In this document: positions 8,058 through 16,166 of the stretch, in pieces
Position numbering within the stretch: position 1 is the stretch's first letter
Layout of the letters: the number at the start of each line of letters is the position of its first letter
Translations under genes and position numbers: made by a program
Notes under the pieces: generated by a model
What the model saw: the letters and a program-made list of their open reading frames with translations, nothing else
The model's database searches: none
What the model was told of the DNA's origin: nothing
Source of the DNA: DASZGL01 sp035938875
Lineage (GTDB): Bacteria; Chloroflexota; Dormibacteria; Aeolococcales; Aeolococcaceae
DNA: 64,000 nt
Direction of reading: 5' to 3'
Assembly: GCA_035938875.1 (NCBI GenBank)
Contig: DASZGL010000023.1
Span: 1 to 64,000, forward strand

Positions 8058-11000
8058 CGCCACCATCCTTGCGCGTCTTGGCGCGCTGCCGCCGCTACGC
8101 GCGCTCAGCCGTGCCGGCACCGGTTTGGTGACTGGGGTGCCGGCGGGGGCGGTCGGCCTGCTCGCCTGGTGGTTGCATCGCACCCTCGAGCGCTCCGTGC
8201 TGCTGGTCAGCAGCGACGCCGAGCTCGTCTACTCAGACTGCGCGGTGTGGGGCGGCGACTCCGCGGTGGCGCTCTTCCCCGCCGCCGACACGCTGCCCTT
8301 CGACCGCGTGCCACCCGGAGACGAGGTGACCCGGCGCCGCCTGGGCACGCTGGAAAGGCTCGCCGGCGGCGAACCGGCGCTGCTGGTCGCGTCGCCGTCC
8401 GGTCTGCTCCGACCGACACTGCCGCTGGCATCGGTCCGGGAGGGCACCCTGAGCCTGCGCGCAGGGGAGATCGCGCGGTACGAATCGGTGGTCGAGCGCC
8501 TCGTGGCTCTCGGCTATCGCAGGGAGGTGGCGGTCTCGTCGCCGGGAGAATTCGCCGTTCGCGGCGGCATCCTCGATGTCTTTCCGCCCGACCGCGGCCG
8601 GCCCTGGCGGGCCGAATGGTTTGGTGACCGCGTCGAGGGACTCCGCGCCTTCGACGCGGACACGCAGACCTCCGTGGCGGCGCTTGACGAGGCGCGGATC
8701 AGCCCGGCGCGCGAGCTCGACCTCTCGCCGGCCGCTGTCGCCCAGGCGCTGATCGCCGTCGACGCACTGGATCTCGGCAGCTGCCGCGAGGAGGTCCGAG
8801 CGGCGTGGCTTCGCGACCGCGAGGGTCTCGCCCTGGGGGCGTACGCGGAGGGCGTCGACGTGTTCGCGCCCTACCTGCAGGGGGAAAGGCCGACCAGCCT
8901 GCTCGACCACCTCGGCGAGGCGGTGGTGGTCTGCGCCGGAGGCCTCGACCGCCTGCTTCGTGGCGCGGAGCGGTATCTGGCCGAGGCCGAGGGCCTGCGC
9001 GCCCAGGAGGAGGCGCGGGGCGAGCTGCCCGCGGGCGCGCGCACCGGCCTCTTCGCGGTCGACGACCTCCGTGACGCGCTGACGCGACTGCCGCTGATCG
9101 AGGTGATGCGCGGGGCGCCCGAAGGCGCGGCGGTGACCAGTGACCTCGGCTGGCGCGGGGTCGACTCCTACGTCGGCCGGCTCGACGCCCTGGCTGCTCA
9201 GCTGCGCCAGCGCGTCGCCCACTCGGGTGCGGTGCTGCTGCTCTCGCGGCAGCAGGGACGGGTCGACGAGCTGATGCACGACTCCGGGCTAGATCCCATC
9301 GACGTCGACCTCGACGACGAGCCGGCACTGCCGGACGGCGCCGTGGTGGCGGCCGCGGCCGACCTGAGCGAGGGCTTCGCCATCGCCGACGCCGGGCTTG
9401 CCGTCTACACAGACCACGAGCTGTTCGGAGGTGTCAAGCGTCGCGGGTCGTTGCTCGCCCGCGGCGCCCGGCGCGCCGAGTCGACGTCGGCGCGTGGTGC
9501 GCGTCGCGCCGCGAGTGAACGCGCGGTGGCGCGACCTTTTGTCATCGAGTTCGCTCCCGGTGACCTCGTGGTGCATCGCGACCACGGCATCGGCCGCTTC
9601 CTTGACATGCGGCGTGTCCGCGAGGCCGGCGGCGAGAGCGAGTACATGACGCTCGAGTACGCCGATGGCGACAAGCTCTACGTTCCTGTCGCCCACCTCG
9701 ACCGCGTCGACCGATACGTCGGCGGCGCCGAGTCCCGCCCGCACCTGTCCAAGCTGGGCACGGGCGAGTGGGAGCGCACCAAGCGGCGGGTCGCCGAGCG
9801 CACCGAGGAGGTGGCCCGCGAGCTGCTCGCGCTGTACGCCCGGCGCGACGCAGCGGCGGGGCATCCGGTCCCACCCGACGGCGCCTGGCAGCTGGAGCTC
9901 GAGGCGTCGTTCCCCTACCAGGAGACGCCCGACCAGGAGCTCGTCCTCGACGAGATCAAGCGCGACATGGAGTCGTCGAAGCCGATGGACCGCGTGGTCT
10001 GTGGTGACGTCGGCTTCGGCAAGACCGAGCTTGCCGTCCGCGCGGCGTTCAAGGCTGCCGTCGATGGCCGCCAGGTGGCCATGCTGGTGCCCACCACCGT
10101 GCTGGCGCAGCAGCATCACATCACCTTCACCCAGCGCCTGGCACCCTTCCCGGTGACGGTGCGCCAGCTCTCGCGTTTCTGCAGCGACGTAGAGATCGCC
10201 GACACCCTCACCGGCTTGCGCAGCGGCGCGGTCGACGTCGTCATCGGCACGCACCGGCTGCTGCAGCGCGACGTCGAGTTCCGCAATCTCGGGCTGGTGA
10301 TCATCGACGAGGAACAGCGATTCGGCGTGCTCCAGAAGGAGCGCTTCAAGCAGCTGCGCGTCGCCGTCGACGTCCTCTCGCTGTCGGCGACACCGATTCC
10401 GCGCACCTTGCACATGGCCCTCGCCGGCATCCGCGATCTCTCCGTCATCCAGACGCCCCCCGAAGAGCGGCAGCCGATCAAGACCTTCGTCACCGGACGC
10501 GACGAACCGCTGATCCGCGAGGTGATCACCCGCGAGCTCGCCCGCTCAGGGCAGGTCTACTACGTGCACAACCGGGTGCAGTCGATCGATCGCGAGGCTG
10601 AGATGCTGCGCCGGCTGCTCCCCGGTGTCAGCATCGAGGTCGGCCACGGTCAGATGCCCGAGCAGGCACTCGCCCGGGTGATGCGGCGCTTCAGTGACGG
10701 GGAGATCGACGTCCTTGCCTGTACCACCATCATCGAGTCCGGTCTCGACATCCCCAACGCCAACACCATCATCATCAATGACTCTCACCGCCTCGGCCTC
10801 GCCCAGCTGTACCAGCTGCGCGGGCGCGTGGGACGTGCCGGGCAGCGCGCCTACGCCTACTTTCTGTATCCGCCGCAGCGTTCGTTGAGCGAGCGCGCCG
10901 ACAAACGTCTCGAGGTGGTCGCCGACCTGCAGGACCTCGGCGCCGGTTTCAAGCTCGCACTCCGCGACCTGGAGATCCGCGGCGCCGGCAACCTCCTCGG

Positions 11001-11556
11001 CGAGGCCCAGCACGGCGAAATCGCCGCCGTCGGGCTGGAGCTCTACAACCACCTGCTGCGCGACGCGGTCAACCGCAGCCAGGGCAGACAGGTGGTCGAG
11101 TCGCCGGCGCAGATCACCGTCTCGCTGCCGCTGCCGGCCTACCTGCCGACCGACTACGTCAGCGACGAGCGGCTGCGTCTTCGTCTCTACCAGGACCTCG
11201 CCGCCTGCGCCACCGAGGCCGAGCTGGAGCAGCAGGGACGCGGCCTCGTCGACCGCTTCGGCGTGCCACCACAGCCGGTGCAGGCGCTGCTCCTCTCGCT
11301 CCGCGTGCGCCTCCTCGCCGCCGCCTGCGCGGCGCTCGGGGTGGAGCGTGACGCCGCGACGGTCACCATCAAGCTGCCTCTGGGACACGGCTACGACCTC
11401 GATGCCGTGGTCCGCCAGTTCAGGTCATCGATGACAGCATCACCGACAAGGCTGCGCATCGACACCGGCAAGGCCGGCTGGGACGATGTGCTTGTCAGCG
11501 CCCTGCGCGAGCTCGGCCGCCAGCTCCGGCTGCGGCAGCGTGCCGCCTCGGCATGA
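8050..11556 (+). CDS. mfd: Transcription-repair coupling factor
   Basis: A 1168-aa DNA translocase that removes RNA polymerase stalled at lesions and recruits the UvrAB system. An N-terminal UvrB-like module is followed by the RNA polymerase-interacting domain (VIEFAPGDLVVHRDHGIGRF, about residues 497-516). The superfamily-2 helicase core has Walker A GDVGFGKTE (about 651), IIDEEQRFG (about 751) and TTIIESGLDIPNANT (about 894), and the TRCF C-terminal domain follows. Length and motifs are standard. It overlaps pth by 8 nt and is followed by mazG after 13 nt. The nucleotide excision partner uvrA lies at 34.5 kb. Confidence 0.97.
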   Translation: MPDATILARLGALPPLRALSRAGTGLVTGVPAGAVGLLAWWLHRTLERSVLLVSSDAELVYSDCAVWGGDSAVALFPAADTLPFDRVPPGDEVTRRRLGTLERLAGGEPALLVASPSGLLRPTLPLASVREGTLSLRAGEIARYESVVERLVALGYRREVAVSSPGEFAVRGGILDVFPPDRGRPWRAEWFGDRVEGLRAFDADTQTSVAALDEARISPARELDLSPAAVAQALIAVDALDLGSCREEVRAAWLRDREGLALGAYAEGVDVFAPYLQGERPTSLLDHLGEAVVVCAGGLDRLLRGAERYLAEAEGLRAQEEARGELPAGARTGLFAVDDLRDALTRLPLIEVMRGAPEGAAVTSDLGWRGVDSYVGRLDALAAQLRQRVAHSGAVLLLSRQQGRVDELMHDSGLDPIDVDLDDEPALPDGAVVAAAADLSEGFAIADAGLAVYTDHELFGGVKRRGSLLARGARRAESTSARGARRAASERAVARPFVIEFAPGDLVVHRDHGIGRFLDMRRVREAGGESEYMTLEYADGDKLYVPVAHLDRVDRYVGGAESRPHLSKLGTGEWERTKRRVAERTEEVARELLALYARRDAAAGHPVPPDGAWQLELEASFPYQETPDQELVLDEIKRDMESSKPMDRVVCGDVGFGKTELAVRAAFKAAVDGRQVAMLVPTTVLAQQHHITFTQRLAPFPVTVRQLSRFCSDVEIADTLTGLRSGAVDVVIGTHRLLQRDVEFRNLGLVIIDEEQRFGVLQKERFKQLRVAVDVLSLSATPIPRTLHMALAGIRDLSVIQTPPEERQPIKTFVTGRDEPLIREVITRELARSGQVYYVHNRVQSIDREAEMLRRLLPGVSIEVGHGQMPEQALARVMRRFSDGEIDVLACTTIIESGLDIPNANTIIINDSHRLGLAQLYQLRGRVGRAGQRAYAYFLYPPQRSLSERADKRLEVVADLQDLGAGFKLALRDLEIRGAGNLLGEAQHGEIAAVGLELYNHLLRDAVNRSQGRQVVESPAQITVSLPLPAYLPTDYVSDERLRLRLYQDLAACATEAELEQQGRGLVDRFGVPPQPVQALLLSLRVRLLAAACAALGVERDAATVTIKLPLGHGYDLDAVVRQFRSSMTASPTRLRIDTGKAGWDDVLVSALRELGRQLRLRQRAASA

Positions 11557-11569
11557 GAGAGTAGCCGCG

Positions 11570-12442
11570 ATGCGTGAGGAAGCCGCCGAGGCGCTGCGGG
11601 CGTTGTACGAGACCGTGGAGCGACTGCGTGCTCCGGGCGGCTGCCCATGGGACCGCGAGCAGACCCATCGCAGCCTGCGCCCCTACCTGCTCGAGGAGAC
11701 CTACGAGACGCTCGAGGCCATCGAGGCAGGACGCGAGGCGACGCTTCGCGAAGAGCTTGGCGACCTGCTTCTCCAGGTGTTCATGCACTGCGCCATCGCC
11801 CAGGAGTCCGAGGACGGCTTCGACATCGGTGACGTCGCCGAGGTCACCCGGACGAAGATGATCCACCGCCATCCCCACGTCTTCGCCGACACTCAGGTGT
11901 CCGGCGCCGCCGAGGTGGTCGTCAACTGGGAGAGGCTCAAGGCGGCGGAGAAGGGGGAGAGGCTCTCGGTTCTCGACGGCGTCCCCGTCTCACTCCCAGC
12001 GCTGGCGTACGCGCTCGGTGTGCAGAAGCGCCCGGCGCGGATCGGCTTCGACGAGACGCCGACCCTCCATGACACCCTCGAGGCGCTGCGCCGCGCGCTC
12101 GACGCTGTCGTAGCTCTATCGCCGGCGGTGCCTGTCGCGGCACGGGGCGCCGACTGGACGACCGAGACCGAGACCGCGCCCGCGCCCGCCGCAGCCCACG
12201 GTGCCGGCCCGCCACCAGCTCCGGTGGCTGTGGAGGACCAGGTCGGCGATCTGCTCTTCGCCGTTGTCGCCCTCGCGCGCAGGTTGAGAGTCAACCCCGA
12301 AGACGCGCTGCGCCGTCGCGCTCAAGTGTTCGCTGAACGGTTTCGCGCCCTCGAACGCCAGGTTCGCGCCGAAGGAGTCGATCTGCACGATGTCGACGCG
12401 GCGGAATGGAGTCGTCGCTGGAGATCGGGCGGCGAGTCGTAA
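11570..12442 (+). CDS. mazG: Nucleoside triphosphate pyrophosphohydrolase MazG, with inserted linker
   Basis: A 290-aa all-alpha NTP pyrophosphohydrolase that converts (d)NTPs to NMPs and PPi, a nucleotide-pool cleaning role. The first MazG module has GGCPWDREQTHRSL, the metal-binding LLEETYETLEAI and EELGDLLLQV. The second module is weaker and contains VEDQVGDLLFAVVALAR. Between them lies about 50 residues of Ala/Pro/Thr/Glu-rich sequence (about 183-230) not normally found in the family. The ATG at 11570 is 13 nt after mfd. Neighbouring mfd and mazG genes are common in Gram-positive lineages. Confidence 0.92.
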   Translation: MREEAAEALRALYETVERLRAPGGCPWDREQTHRSLRPYLLEETYETLEAIEAGREATLREELGDLLLQVFMHCAIAQESEDGFDIGDVAEVTRTKMIHRHPHVFADTQVSGAAEVVVNWERLKAAEKGERLSVLDGVPVSLPALAYALGVQKRPARIGFDETPTLHDTLEALRRALDAVVALSPAVPVAARGADWTTETETAPAPAAAHGAGPPPAPVAVEDQVGDLLFAVVALARRLRVNPEDALRRRAQVFAERFRALERQVRAEGVDLHDVDAAEWSRRWRSGGES

Positions 12443-12498
12443 ACGGAACGCAACGAGTCGTCGATGCGTCGCCCCGTCAGTAAAGGCCAACTCCACCG

Positions 12499-12504
12499 TA
12501 TACT
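12499..12504 (+). promoter_or_regulatory. Putative -10 box upstream of the divIC-like gene
   Basis: TATACT lies in the 152-nt gap after mazG, 90 nt before the TTG start of the DivIC-like gene. No convincing -35 element is seen. Confidence 0.3.
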
Positions 12505-12594
12505 CAGAGGCTGCGCCCGCATTTCACTCAACGTCGCACCGAGGGCCGTCCCATCATTCGTCGCCGCAACTCCCGACGGGGTCGATCGCTGAGC

Positions 12595-13035
12595 TTGTCG
12601 CCCCGTCGCGTCGCCGCGGGCCTGACCGCCGCGGTGGTCGGATGGGTGGGATTCGCGGTTTACACCGCGACAGCGAACGGGCACTCCCTCGACGGTCGGG
12701 TGCAGACCCTGCAGCAGCAGAACGCCAACCTGCAGCGCGAGATCGACCAGCGCAAGCTCGAGGTTGCAGCTGCGCAGACCAATGCGTGGCTCGAGGAAGA
12801 GGCCCGCCGCCTCGGGTACGTCCTGCCCGGCGAGAGCGTCTTCGTGATCACCACGCCCGGTGCCGCGGTGCCTCCCGACGGGGGCATCGACATCCAGGGG
12901 TTGCCGCGCTTCTACCCGTCGTCGCCGCCGAGCGCGACCCCCACGCCGCAGCCCCCAAACGCGAGCCCGACACCGGCTGCCGCGCCGACTCCATTCCAAT
13001 TCGGCGTGAGCACTCCGACACCTCGTCCGCACTGA
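12595..13035 (+). CDS. Septum formation initiator family protein (DivIC/FtsL-like)
   Basis: A 146-aa bitopic membrane protein. A short basic N-terminus and one membrane helix (about residues 8-25) are followed by a coiled coil (LQQQNANLQREIDQRKLEV, about 38-57) and the DivIC signature RRLGYVLPGESVFVI. The last 50 residues are a Pro/Thr/Ser-rich tail. Such proteins belong to the FtsB/FtsL/DivIC divisome complex. The start is TTG at 12595. The open frame continues upstream with a basic stretch (RRRNSRRGRSLS) and no standard start codon, so a rare start (ATT at 12556) cannot be excluded. Confidence 0.82.
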   Translation: MSPRRVAAGLTAAVVGWVGFAVYTATANGHSLDGRVQTLQQQNANLQREIDQRKLEVAAAQTNAWLEEEARRLGYVLPGESVFVITTPGAAVPPDGGIDIQGLPRFYPSSPPSATPTPQPPNASPTPAAAPTPFQFGVSTPTPRPH

Positions 13036-13055
13036 TGCGGGATTCGACGGTCGAG

Positions 13056-13061
13056 TATCCT
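13056..13061 (+). promoter_or_regulatory. -10 box directly before the initiator tRNA
   Basis: TATCCT ends 5 nt before the first base of the mature tRNA. Transcription would then begin at or within a nucleotide or two of tRNA position 1, leaving almost no 5' leader for RNase P. A -35 box is not evident. Confidence 0.4.
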
Positions 13062-13066
13062 GTGCG

Positions 13067-13141
13067 GGCGGCGTGGAGCAGTGGCAGCTCGTCGGGCTCA
13101 TAACCCGAAGGTCGTTGGTTCGAATCCAACCGCCGCAACCA
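13067..13141 (+). tRNA. Initiator tRNA-fMet (anticodon CAT)
   Basis: A complete cloverleaf of 75 nt with encoded CCA. The anticodon stem and loop (TCGGG-CTCATAA-CCCGA) carry the three consecutive G:C pairs typical of bacterial initiators. The D arm (GAGC/GCTC) and variable region AGGTC match those of E. coli fMet. T arm: GTTGG-TTCGAAT-CCAAC. Acceptor GGCGGCG pairs with CGCCGCA except at the first position, which is G1 with A72. Initiators lack a Watson-Crick 1:72 pair, usually as C1-A72; here the mismatch is G-A. Confidence 0.95.
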
Positions 13142-13206
13142 TCCCCTCAACCCGTGGTGTCGCCGGCCGAACGGACCAGGGTCAGGACGCCGCGACCGGT
13201 GCGTGG

Positions 13207-13282
13207 GGCGGTATAGCTCAGTCGGTAGAGCAGCCGGCTCATACCCGGTATGTCCCTGGTTCGAGTCCAGGTACCGCCACCA
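13207..13282 (+). tRNA. tRNA with CAT anticodon (elongator tRNA-Met or tRNA-Ile2)
   Basis: A complete cloverleaf of 76 nt with encoded CCA. Acceptor GGCGGTA/TACCGCC is fully paired, the D stem is GCTC/GAGC, the anticodon stem GCCGG/CCGGT holds the loop CTCATAC, and the T arm is CCTGG-TTCGAGT-CCAGG. A CAT anticodon means elongator Met, or Ile2 if C34 is converted to lysidine by TilS. The tilS start codon begins on the last base of this tRNA, which makes Ile2 worth considering, but acceptor pairs 4-69 and 5-68 are G-C and settle nothing by eye. Confidence 0.93.
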
Positions 13283-14058
13283 TGCCGCATCGCCAACCGC
13301 TGACCGCCCTTCCCCCCGGGGAACGTGTCCCCGAGGTCGCCCGGGTTCGGCGCGAGGTGGCCCGAGCACTGGACGGCGAGGCCGTGCTGCGCGTCGGCGA
13401 GACGGTCGTCGTCGCCTGCAGCGGAGGGCCGGATTCGTCTGCGCTGGTCGACGCGTTGGCGAGGCTGGCCCCGCCGCGACGCCTCTCCCTGGTCGTCGCC
13501 CACGTCGATCACGGTCTTCGCCCGGGCTCGGCGGCCGAGGCGTCACACGTCGCCGGACTCGCCGCCTCGCGTGGCCTGGCGTTCCGGGCGCTGGCGGTCA
13601 GCGTCACCGCCGGCGGTTCGCTGCAGGACAGGGCCCGGCAGGCGCGTCACCAGGCGCTTCGTTCCCTGGCCGCCGAGACCGGCGCAACCGCCATCGCCCT
13701 GGGACACACCGCCGACGACCAGGCGGAGACGGTGCTCATGCGCCTGCTCAGCGGTGCCAGCCCGCGCGGGCTGCGCGCCATGTCCGCCCGTGACGGCCTG
13801 CTCGCCCGACCCCTGCTGCGGGTCTGGCGTGACCACGTCGTCGCCTACTGCGCGGTCCTCGGGATGGAGGTGATCGACGATCCAAGCAATCGCGACCCGC
13901 GCTTCCTGCGCAGTCGAGTCCGCCACCAGTTGCTACCCGCGCTGGAGGCCGTCTTCCCTGGCGCCAGGCGCCGCCTGGTGATCCTCGCGGAGCGAATGCG
14001 CGACGCGAACGTCAAGGGCCAGTTGAATTCAGACCCCATGCTAGACTGCCCGCGATGA
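13282..14058 (+). CDS. tilS: tRNA(Ile)-lysidine synthase TilS, short form
   Basis: A 258-aa N-type ATP pyrophosphatase. It attaches lysine to C34 of tRNA-Ile(CAU), changing its codon from AUG to AUA. The PP-loop SGGPDSSALVDAL (about residues 46-58), VAHVDHGLRPGS, ALGHTADDQAETVLMRL and ARPLL are present, as is the DPSNRDPRFLRSRVRH motif. It is about 60-200 residues shorter than most TilS and ends soon after the catalytic domain, without the C-terminal tRNA-binding domains. The ATG overlaps the tRNA 3' end by one base, so no independent ribosome binding site exists. The stop overlaps the ftsH start (ATGA), and the last codons contain the ftsH -10 box. Confidence 0.88.
   Translation: MPHRQPLTALPPGERVPEVARVRREVARALDGEAVLRVGETVVVACSGGPDSSALVDALARLAPPRRLSLVVAHVDHGLRPGSAAEASHVAGLAASRGLAFRALAVSVTAGGSLQDRARQARHQALRSLAAETGATAIALGHTADDQAETVLMRLLSGASPRGLRAMSARDGLLARPLLRVWRDHVVAYCAVLGMEVIDDPSNRDPRFLRSRVRHQLLPALEAVFPGARRRLVILAERMRDANVKGQLNSDPMLDCPR
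14039..14047 (+). promoter_or_regulatory. Extended -10 promoter of ftsH, probably leaderless
   Basis: TGCTAGACT is an extended -10 (TGn plus TAGACT) within the 3' end of tilS. It ends 7 nt before the ftsH ATG, so the transcript would begin at the start codon. ftsH can thus be expressed apart from tilS. Confidence 0.5.
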
Positions 14059-15947
14059 GAGGACAGCGACGGCCCATCGTCTATCTCTTTCTGCTCACCC
14101 TCATCGTGGTGGTCGCGGTCTTCGCCTACCGTAACTTCCCCAGTAACAATCCCGCCGAGCGCAGCTACGGCGACCTGGCCAAGGCGGTTGAGTGCGGCAA
14201 CACCGGTGGAGGCGGTTGCACCGACAGCAGCACCATCTCCACCGACACAAGCAAGCAGACGGTCCTCGACGGTGATGGTCAGAACGTCACCTGGTACGCC
14301 AAGGACGGCACCAAGTACCACACCACCGTTGCGCAGAACTCCGACCTGCCACGACTCTTCAGCGACAACAAGTTCTTCAACTTCAAGACCGACGCAAGCA
14401 GTGGGGGCAATCTCTTGTGGAGCATCATCCTGCCCAACCTCTTTCTGCTGGTGGTCATCGGCGGCTTCATGTGGTACATGCTCCGGCAGACGCAGAGTGG
14501 CAACAACCAGGCCCTCTCCTTCGGTCGTAGCCGCGCCCGCCTGCTCGCCGGTGACAAACCCGCGATCACCTTCAACGACGTCGCCGGCGTCGAGGAGGCG
14601 AAAGTGGAGCTCAGCGAGATCGTCGAGTTCCTCAAGTACCCGGACAAGTTCACCGCTGTCGGCGCGCGCATTCCCAAGGGTGTGCTGCTCGTCGGACCAC
14701 CGGGAACCGGCAAGACACTGCTCAGCAAGGCCGTCGCGGGTGAAGCCGGCGTGCCCTTCTTCAGCATCAGCGGCTCGGAGTTCGTCGAGATGTTCGTCGG
14801 CGTCGGCGCCAGCCGCGTTCGCGACCTCTTCGACCAGGCCAAGAAGAACAGTCCCTGCATCGTCTTTGTCGATGAGATCGACGCCGTAGGCCGGCAGCGT
14901 GGCGCGGGCCTGGGCGGCGGCCACGACGAGCGCGAGCAGACTCTCAACCAGCTGCTCGTCGAGATGGACGGCTTTGAGACGAGCACGCACGTTATCGTCA
15001 TTGCTGCCACAAACAGACCGGACGTCCTCGATCCTGCACTGTTGCGCCCGGGTCGTTTCGATCGGCATGTCGTCCTCGATCGCCCCGACATCCGCGGCCG
15101 GCGCGCCATCCTCGAGGTGCACGCGCGCAACAAGCCGCTCGATTCCAGCGTCGACCTGGAGATCCTCGCCAAGCAGACGCCGGGGTTCAGCGGCGCCGAC
15201 CTGAGCAACCTGATCAACGAGGCGGCGATCCTCGCGGCGCGCGCCAACAAGAAGGTCATCGGCATGAAGGACCTCGAGGAGGCGATCGCCCGGGTCATCG
15301 CCGGCCCCGAGCGCAAGAGCCGGATGATCTCCGAGAAGGAGAAGGCGACCATCGCCTATCACGAGATGGGTCACGCCCTGGTGATGAAGACGCTGGAGAA
15401 CACCGACCCGGTGCACAAGATCTCCATCGTCAGCCGCGGCATGGCGCTTGGCTGGACGCTGAGCCTTCCCACCGAGGACAAGTACCTGGTGAGCAAGGCG
15501 GAGCTGGTGGACCAGCTCGCCGGCATCCTCGGCGGCCGCTGCGCCGAGGAGCTCATCCTCGGCGAGAAGAACATCACCACCGGCGCCTCGGACGACATCA
15601 GCAAGGCGACCAAGCTGGCTCGAAAGATGGTCACCGAGTGGGGTATGAGCGACAAGCTGGGGCCGCTGGCCTTCGGCCACAAGGAGGAGCTGGTCTTCCT
15701 CGGCCGCGATCTCGGCGAGCAGCGCAACTACTCGGAGGAGGTCGCCGGCGAGATCGACCAGGAGGTGCACCACCTCGTCGACAACGCCTTCCTCCGTGCC
15801 AAGGAGGTGCTCCGCTCCCGCGAGCCGGCGCTGCGCGCCCTGGCCCACCGCCTCATCGAGGTGGAGACCATGGACGCAGCGGAGATGGACCGGATCATCG
15901 CCGAGGTGGAGAACGGCGGATCCGAGGTGGCCGCCGCCGGAGCCTGA
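14055..15947 (+). CDS. ftsH: ATP-dependent zinc metalloprotease FtsH
   Basis: A 630-aa membrane-bound AAA+ protease that degrades misfolded membrane proteins and regulators. Two membrane helices (about residues 9-25 and 120-143) flank an extracytoplasmic domain with a Gly/Cys/Thr-rich segment near 48-60. The AAA module has Walker A GPPGTGKT (214-221), Walker B FVDEIDAVG, and the second region of homology with NRPDVLDPALLRPGRFDR. The zinc protease motif is HEMGH (about 436-440) instead of the usual HEAGH; both His and the Glu are kept. It overlaps tilS by 4 nt. Confidence 0.97.
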   Translation: MRGQRRPIVYLFLLTLIVVVAVFAYRNFPSNNPAERSYGDLAKAVECGNTGGGGCTDSSTISTDTSKQTVLDGDGQNVTWYAKDGTKYHTTVAQNSDLPRLFSDNKFFNFKTDASSGGNLLWSIILPNLFLLVVIGGFMWYMLRQTQSGNNQALSFGRSRARLLAGDKPAITFNDVAGVEEAKVELSEIVEFLKYPDKFTAVGARIPKGVLLVGPPGTGKTLLSKAVAGEAGVPFFSISGSEFVEMFVGVGASRVRDLFDQAKKNSPCIVFVDEIDAVGRQRGAGLGGGHDEREQTLNQLLVEMDGFETSTHVIVIAATNRPDVLDPALLRPGRFDRHVVLDRPDIRGRRAILEVHARNKPLDSSVDLEILAKQTPGFSGADLSNLINEAAILAARANKKVIGMKDLEEAIARVIAGPERKSRMISEKEKATIAYHEMGHALVMKTLENTDPVHKISIVSRGMALGWTLSLPTEDKYLVSKAELVDQLAGILGGRCAEELILGEKNITTGASDDISKATKLARKMVTEWGMSDKLGPLAFGHKEELVFLGRDLGEQRNYSEEVAGEIDQEVHHLVDNAFLRAKEVLRSREPALRALAHRLIEVETMDAAEMDRIIAEVENGGSEVAAAGA

Positions 15948-15998
15948 TCGCCGGCCACAGCAACGGGGCTCGGCGCATGAACTCGCGAGCTGCGGCGT

Positions 15999-16004
15999 TA
16001 TAGT
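15999..16004 (+). promoter_or_regulatory. Putative -10 box upstream of the pan/nad operon
   Basis: TATAGT lies in the 219-nt gap after ftsH, about 160 nt before the DUF2520 gene, in otherwise GC-rich sequence. No -35 box is obvious. Confidence 0.3.
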
Positions 16005-16166
16005 GGGTGCGCGCCGCACACAGCGGGGAGGAGCGGCGCCCGACGTGGCCCGTGGACGCCTGAGCGCCGCGAGGCAGCCACACGGCGGGCGCTGACCGGT
16101 CGACACCTGCTCCAATCCGCCCGGATGCGGGTACGACCGACGCTTGGATCACGAGGTGACCGAGAC

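Noticed and set aside
14023..14028. TTGAAT as a -35 box for ftsH
   Set aside because: The spacer to TAGACT is only 13 nt, too short; the extended -10 explains the promoter better.
13845..16115. Long minus-strand open frame (756 codons) opposite tilS and ftsH
   Set aside because: It is antisense to ftsH, which has all protease and AAA motifs. The frame reflects codon bias only.
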